A stretch of DNA of 64,000 nt from Hysterangium stoloniferum (taxonomy: Eukaryota; Basidiomycota; Agaricomycetes; Hysterangiales; Hysterangiaceae), in assembly GCA_015178975.1 (NCBI GenBank), contig WHVD01000203.1:1-64000 (forward strand), written 5' to 3'. The notes beneath the pieces are model-generated. The model was given only the letters and a program-made list of their open reading frames with translations, did not search any database and was not told the DNA's origin. Shown here piece by piece: positions 62,521-64,000 of the stretch. Positions within the stretch are counted from its first letter, which is position 1. The number at the start of each line of letters is the position of its first letter. Both the position numbers and the translations under genes were made by a program.

Positions 62521-64000
62521 ATACTTCAGCAACTTTGTATTGGAAGTTATCAAAATAATATAATATTGACGTTATATCATCTGAATCATGCTGATGTTAA
62601 GAAGCTTATGACAGGGGATTTGGTCACTGGTATTCAGATTGACTCTCAGATTGCTCCAGATCCTATTTGTGAACCTTGCTTAGCTGGTAAACAGAACAGA
62701 GTGGTTAATAAGATGGCGACAACACGCTATACTAAACCACTTGCACTCATTCATAGTGATATTCATGGTCCATTACCTACACAAACTCTGGAAGGGTTTC
62801 GCTATTGGGTAACCTTCATTGATGATGCCTCACGCTATGCTATGACTGCATTACTCAAAAACAAGAGTGATGTATTTGAGGCTTTTAAGCTATACAAGGC
62901 TAGTGTTGAAAATAAACTTGGTCAGACGATTAAGATTTTTAGGGATGACAAGGGTGGAGAGTATATATCAAAGGAATTTGATGCTTTCCTTGCAAATGCT
63001 GGCATTAGTCGGCAGCATACTGTCCGAAGTGAGCCTCACCAGAATGGTGTGGCTGAGCGCTTTAATAGGACACTGGAAGAAGGGTCCACTTCAATTTTGA
63101 CTGAATCCCACCTTCCTCCTTCTTTTTGGGGACGTGCTGTTCTTGCAATTACTTATGTACGCAATCGCTCCCCTACTACTGCTCTTAAGCATTCTGTGCC
63201 CTATACTGCTTTCCATGGCAGAAAACCAGATGTGTCAAATCTTAGGGTATTTGGATCCACTGCCTATGTACATATGCAGAAGGATCAACGTGTTGGACTT
63301 GGCTCTCACACACAAAAGTGTGTCTTCATTGGATATCCTTCAGATTATAAGGGTTGGTTATTTTACAATCCACTGACTAAAAAGATTATAGTCAGTAATA
63401 ATGCTGTTTTTGATGAGAGAGTTTTGCCAGGACTATCTAAGCAGACTACACCATCACCACCACCACTATCTATTCCTAAGGTTTTTCCTGATACCCAACA
63501 ATTCATTGATATGTTTATTCCTGGCCCCTCTGGGTCTACTCAGGTGGGAGCTCCACAGGAACCAAATCAGGTGGGAGATGATCAGGGTAATGCTTTGGCT
63601 CCTGATTCAGGCTCTAGCTCTGATTCTGCTTCTGAGCATTCACCAAGTCCTCCCCCTCAACCATGTCGCAATCCACCCAGAAACAGAGTTCCTCCTATGC
63701 GTTACCCTGCTAACATCCACAACTATAGAGAATCTACTCCTGTAGTTGAGTCCAGTGATGAAGCAGAGGATTCTGTACCAGCTTCTCCTCAACCAGTGGA
63801 GTCTGAGGAGGAAGCTCTAGGTGCCAGTGAAGGAGATCTTTATATCTCTGTAGATGAGGCCTTTGAGTTTGCTTACAAGGCTAGTGCCAATGATAATGCA
63901 CCTAGAACTCTCAAAGAGGCCTTGAAAAGTCCTGATGCTGACAAATGGTATGATGCTGCATATGCTGAAATGCAATCTTTGCTTGAAAATGGCACCTTTC
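62521..64000 (+). CDS. Copia polyprotein, open to the window edge (partial)
   Basis: A continuous reading frame from just after TAG 62518-62520 to the last base, about 493 codons with no stop. Order: a shortened GAG-pre-integrase His pair (LYHLNHADVKKL, two residues short of the usual WHxRLGH) and CEPCLAGKQNR. Integrase core: Asp in LIHSDIHGPL, Asp in FRDDKGGEY, Glu in PHQNGVAERFNRTL. Then FHGRKPDVSNLRVFGSTAYV, FIGYPSDYKGWLFYNP, a Pro/Ser/acidic linker with QPCRNPPRNRVPPMR, and the RT start APRTLKEALKSPDADKWYDA, then AYAEMQSLLENGTF. Codon usage and the lack of lesions suggest a young copy. The 5' part (gag, protease, LTR) is missing to the left, so it is 5'-truncated. It belongs to a different Copia lineage from 32463-37796. 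RT and the 3' LTR should lie right of the window. Confidence 0.92.
   Translation, partial: MLQQLCIGSYQNNIILTLYHLNHADVKKLMTGDLVTGIQIDSQIAPDPICEPCLAGKQNRVVNKMATTRYTKPLALIHSDIHGPLPTQTLEGFRYWVTFIDDASRYAMTALLKNKSDVFEAFKLYKASVENKLGQTIKIFRDDKGGEYISKEFDAFLANAGISRQHTVRSEPHQNGVAERFNRTLEEGSTSILTESHLPPSFWGRAVLAITYVRNRSPTTALKHSVPYTAFHGRKPDVSNLRVFGSTAYVHMQKDQRVGLGSHTQKCVFIGYPSDYKGWLFYNPLTKKIIVSNNAVFDERVLPGLSKQTTPSPPPLSIPKVFPDTQQFIDMFIPGPSGSTQVGAPQEPNQVGDDQGNALAPDSGSSSDSASEHSPSPPPQPCRNPPRNRVPPMRYPANIHNYRESTPVVESSDEAEDSVPASPQPVESEEEALGASEGDLYISVDEAFEFAYKASANDNAPRTLKEALKSPDADKWYDAAYAEMQSLLENGTF

Noticed and set aside
62867-63745. Three plus-strand ORFs (77, 80 and 114 aa)
   Set aside because: Out-of-frame shadows of the continuous Copia pol frame 62521-64000.

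Overview
The window looks like a transposon-dominated block of a filamentous fungal genome, most likely a TE-rich agaricomycete basidiomycete. Evidence: short (about 50-68 nt) GT..AG introns with CTAAC-like branch sites, Ty3/Gypsy chromoviruses whose integrases resemble those common in agaricomycetes, Ty1/Copia elements, several DD34E Tc1/mariner families, and no bacterial-type gene organisation. There is no rRNA, no intact tRNA and no CRISPR. The species assignment is inference only.

Only one host gene model holds together: an unrecognised 12-exon gene on the minus strand (58048-61088, predicted 800 aa). All eleven introns fall between codons, and a three-exon module is tandemly repeated inside it. 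A broken second copy lies at 21333-24439 in a direct segmental duplication of about 4 kb, which also carries the upstream region. That copy has lost its 3' end, carries a 1.37-kb inverted duplication, and has splice-donor, nonsense and frameshift lesions.

Layout. 1-8839: nested repeats, made of a Tc1 element (637-2227), Gypsy-type LTRs, a repeat with a tRNA-Pro-like core and a 656-bp fold-back MITE. 8840-20661: one 11.8-kb Gypsy chromovirus on the minus strand (gag, protease, RT, RNase H, integrase, chromodomain and an extra region after pol), split by a 725-bp solo LTR. 20662-21330: Copia gag fragment. 21333-25304: pseudogene duplication. 25305-27384: minisatellites. 27385-32216: two Tc1 elements and a solo LTR. 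32463-37796: a complete Copia element with target-site duplication (TSD) but a frameshifted pol. 37802-49600: Gypsy scraps, LTRs, an unassigned 203-aa ORF and an inverted copy of the 5-kb repeat cluster. 49600-56540: a degenerate Gypsy element carrying two solo LTRs and a Tc1 insertion. 56612-57132: third tRNA-Pro-like repeat. 58048-62133: the host gene and its upstream region. 62521-64000: an open Copia pol running off the window.

Six solo LTRs belong to two families. Five have perfect 5-bp TSDs (GCACC, CTTTC, CCAGT, ATTAG, GCTGG) and one has a TSD with one mismatch, so LTR-LTR recombination has been frequent. Older copies seem to have lost CpG sites, whereas the host-gene duplication and the large Gypsy remain CpG-rich, so the block mixes old and recent sequence. 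All identities and counts were judged by eye.
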